In this document: piece after piece, positions 5,430-6,930 of the stretch
Numbering within the stretch: position 1 is the stretch's first letter
How the letters are laid out: the number at the start of each line of letters is the position of its first letter
Translations under genes and position numbers: made by a program
The notes under the pieces: model-generated
The model's database searches: none
What the model was told of the DNA's origin: nothing
What the model saw: the letters and a program-made list of their open reading frames with translations, nothing else
Assembly: GCA_020441735.1 (NCBI GenBank)
Contig: JAGRLQ010000100.1
Coordinates: 1-6,930 of the forward strand
Reading direction: 5' to 3'
DNA from: Nitratireductor sp.
GTDB taxonomy: Bacteria; Pseudomonadota; Alphaproteobacteria; Rhizobiales; Rhizobiaceae
Length of the DNA: 6,930 nt

Positions 5430-6930
5430 ATGCTGTATTTCTCCCGCTGGAGCACCGTAAGCATTCTCCTGGTCGTGCTGGCAGGGATCATCTTTGCCGC
5501 TCCCAATCTGATATCGAAATCGGTGCTCGACGGGCTGCCGGGCTGGTTGCCCAAGGACCAGATGACGCTCGGCCTTGACCTTCAGGGCGGCAGCCACCTT
5601 CTGATGCAGGTTGACCGGCCTTCCATGGTCGCGGAGCGCCAGGAAGCGCTTGAGGACGATGCCAGGCGCATTCTGCGGGAAGAAAAGATCGGCTACCGCT
5701 TCTCGAAATTGCAGGACGGGTCGGGACTGGACGTCCGGCTTCGCGATCCGGGACAGCGCGATCTGGCGGTCGAAAAGCTCGAGCCGCTGACCCAGCCGGT
5801 CAATTCCGGTATTTTCGGTCAGGGTACGGTGCGCGAGATCGATCTGACGGAGCCCGAGCAAGGGCTCATCCGCCTGACGCTCAACAATGACGGGATCGAC
5901 AATGCGATGGCGGCTGCCGTTACCCAGTCGATCGAGGTCATCCGCAAGCGTATCGACGAGTTGGGCACTACCGAGCCGGTGGTTCAGCGCCAGGGCGCCG
6001 ACCGCATTCTGGTCCAGGTGCCGGGGCTTGACGATCCGGCGCGCCTGAAGGCGCTGATCGGCACAACGGCAAAGCTGACCTTCCATCTGGTTTCCGATGC
6101 CATGAGTCCTGCCGATGCGCTGCAAAGCCGCCCGCCGGCAGGCACCAAGATCCTGTATGAGGAAGATACCGATCCGCCGACGCCCTATCTGGTCGAAAGC
6201 CGGGCGATGGTCGATGGCGAAGACCTTGTCGATGCTCAGTCGGGCTTCGACCAGCGCACCAACGAGCCGATCGTCACCTTCCGATTCAATACCAAGGGCG
6301 CCTCGCGCTTCGGCCAGGTGACGACCGCGAATGTCGGGCGGCCCTTCGCCATCGTGCTGGACGACAATGTACTGTCGGCGCCGGTCATCCGCGAGCCGAT
6401 CATTGGCGGTTCAGGCCAGATTTCCGGCAGTTTCACGCCGGAGACCTCGAACAATCTGGCGATCCTGCTGCGCGCGGGTGCGCTGCCTGCCAAGCTGTCC
6501 GTTCTGGAAGAGCGTACCGTCGGTCCGGGTCTCGGTGCGGACTCGATCGAGGCGGGCAAGATTGCCGCCATCGTTGGCGCTGCCGGCGTGCTGATCTTTA
6601 TGCTGGCGGCCTACGGCCTGCTTGGCGTGATTGCCGATATCGCGCTTGCCGCCAACATTGCGATGATCGTCGGCATCCTGTCCTATCTCGGTGCGACGCT
6701 GACCCTGCCGGGGATTGCCGGCATCGTGCTGACCATGGGCATGGCGGTCGACTCCAACGTGCTGATCTATGAGCGCATCCGCGAGGAGCGGCGCAACGGG
6801 CGCAACCTGATCCAGTCCTTCGACGCCGGTTTCAGAACCGCCTTCGGCACCATTCTTGATGCCAACATCACCACGCTGATTGCTGCCTTCATCCTGTTCT
6901 ATCTGGGTTCCGGCCCGATCCGCGGCTTTG
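5430..6930 (+). CDS. secD: SecD, protein translocase subunit (3'-truncated; possibly fused SecDF)
   Basis: SecD is an RND-type inner-membrane protein that, with SecF, uses the proton gradient to pull exported proteins through SecYEG on the periplasmic side. The window holds 500 residues plus one base, with no stop. TM1 is about 9-25, followed by GLDLQGGSHLLMQV (48-61, the family signature). The periplasmic P1 region includes SIEVIRKRIDELG (167-179) and the conserved ILVQVPG (193-199). LRAGALPAKL (347-356) leads into the membrane block, with TM segments at about 377-395, 399-420, 427-447 and 475-495. Asp441 in GMAVDSNV corresponds to E. coli Asp519, required for proton-driven function. The start ATG 5430 is the first possible in frame (TAA at 5412), but its SD is poor (only GCGGA). 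In many Hyphomicrobiales SecD and SecF are one polypeptide of roughly 850 aa; the window ends too early to tell. Confidence 0.97.
   Translation, partial: MLYFSRWSTVSILLVVLAGIIFAAPNLISKSVLDGLPGWLPKDQMTLGLDLQGGSHLLMQVDRPSMVAERQEALEDDARRILREEKIGYRFSKLQDGSGLDVRLRDPGQRDLAVEKLEPLTQPVNSGIFGQGTVREIDLTEPEQGLIRLTLNNDGIDNAMAAAVTQSIEVIRKRIDELGTTEPVVQRQGADRILVQVPGLDDPARLKALIGTTAKLTFHLVSDAMSPADALQSRPPAGTKILYEEDTDPPTPYLVESRAMVDGEDLVDAQSGFDQRTNEPIVTFRFNTKGASRFGQVTTANVGRPFAIVLDDNVLSAPVIREPIIGGSGQISGSFTPETSNNLAILLRAGALPAKLSVLEERTVGPGLGADSIEAGKIAAIVGAAGVLIFMLAAYGLLGVIADIALAANIAMIVGILSYLGATLTLPGIAGIVLTMGMAVDSNVLIYERIREERRNGRNLIQSFDAGFRTAFGTILDANITTLIAAFILFYLGSGPIRGF

Noticed and set aside
4950..6125. 391-codon open frame on the minus strand opposite yajC and secD
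   Set aside because: It lies antisense to two clearly conserved genes and runs across their spacer. Its composition is rich in Arg, Leu, Asp, Gln and His without any domain signal, as expected of the reverse frame of GC-rich coding DNA.

Overview
The window is about 60% GC and carries six genes typical of an alphaproteobacterium, most likely of the order Hyphomicrobiales (Rhizobiales). The evidence is the rhizobial style of the SurE, isoaspartyl methyltransferase and YajC proteins, the alphaproteobacterial promoter signature (CTATAT) and the gene order. I cannot name the genus from sequence alone. This is core chromosome: I see no mobile element, CRISPR array, rRNA or tRNA.

Left block, plus strand (1-3653): the 3' part of surE (survival nucleotidase), then pcm (protein-L-isoaspartate methyltransferase family), a GNAT acetyltransferase 2 bp behind pcm, and, after a 123-bp gap with its own regulatory-looking sequence, a 551-aa lipoprotein with two LysM domains and a LytM/M23 domain. 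The latter matches NlpD, because the LytM catalytic residues are missing in the same places as in E. coli NlpD. The order surE-pcm-(GNAT)-nlpD parallels the gammaproteobacterial surE-pcm-nlpD-rpoS cluster, without rpoS immediately after nlpD.

Middle (3654-3839): a perfect 12-bp GC-rich hairpin terminator ends nlpD. A cluster of small inverted repeats follows, filling the gap to the end of a convergent gene.

Right block: a DUF815-type AAA+ ATPase lies on the minus strand (start best placed at a GTG at 4736). It is divergent from yajC-secD on the plus strand. yajC has a good SD and a promoter candidate about 85 bp upstream. The 135-bp yajC-secD spacer is unusually long and holds up to three stem-loops. 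secD is cut by the window edge after 500 residues and may be the front half of a fused SecDF.

Functionally, the left half groups damage/stationary-phase housekeeping (SurE, Pcm) with cell-envelope division (NlpD). The right half is the accessory Sec translocon (YajC, SecD). The ATPase of unknown role sits between them. Nothing here is a clearly new system. The points most worth a second look are the NlpD-type degenerate LytM protein and its CtrA-like upstream boxes, the noncanonical Pcm substrate motif, the palindrome cluster and the structured yajC-secD spacer.
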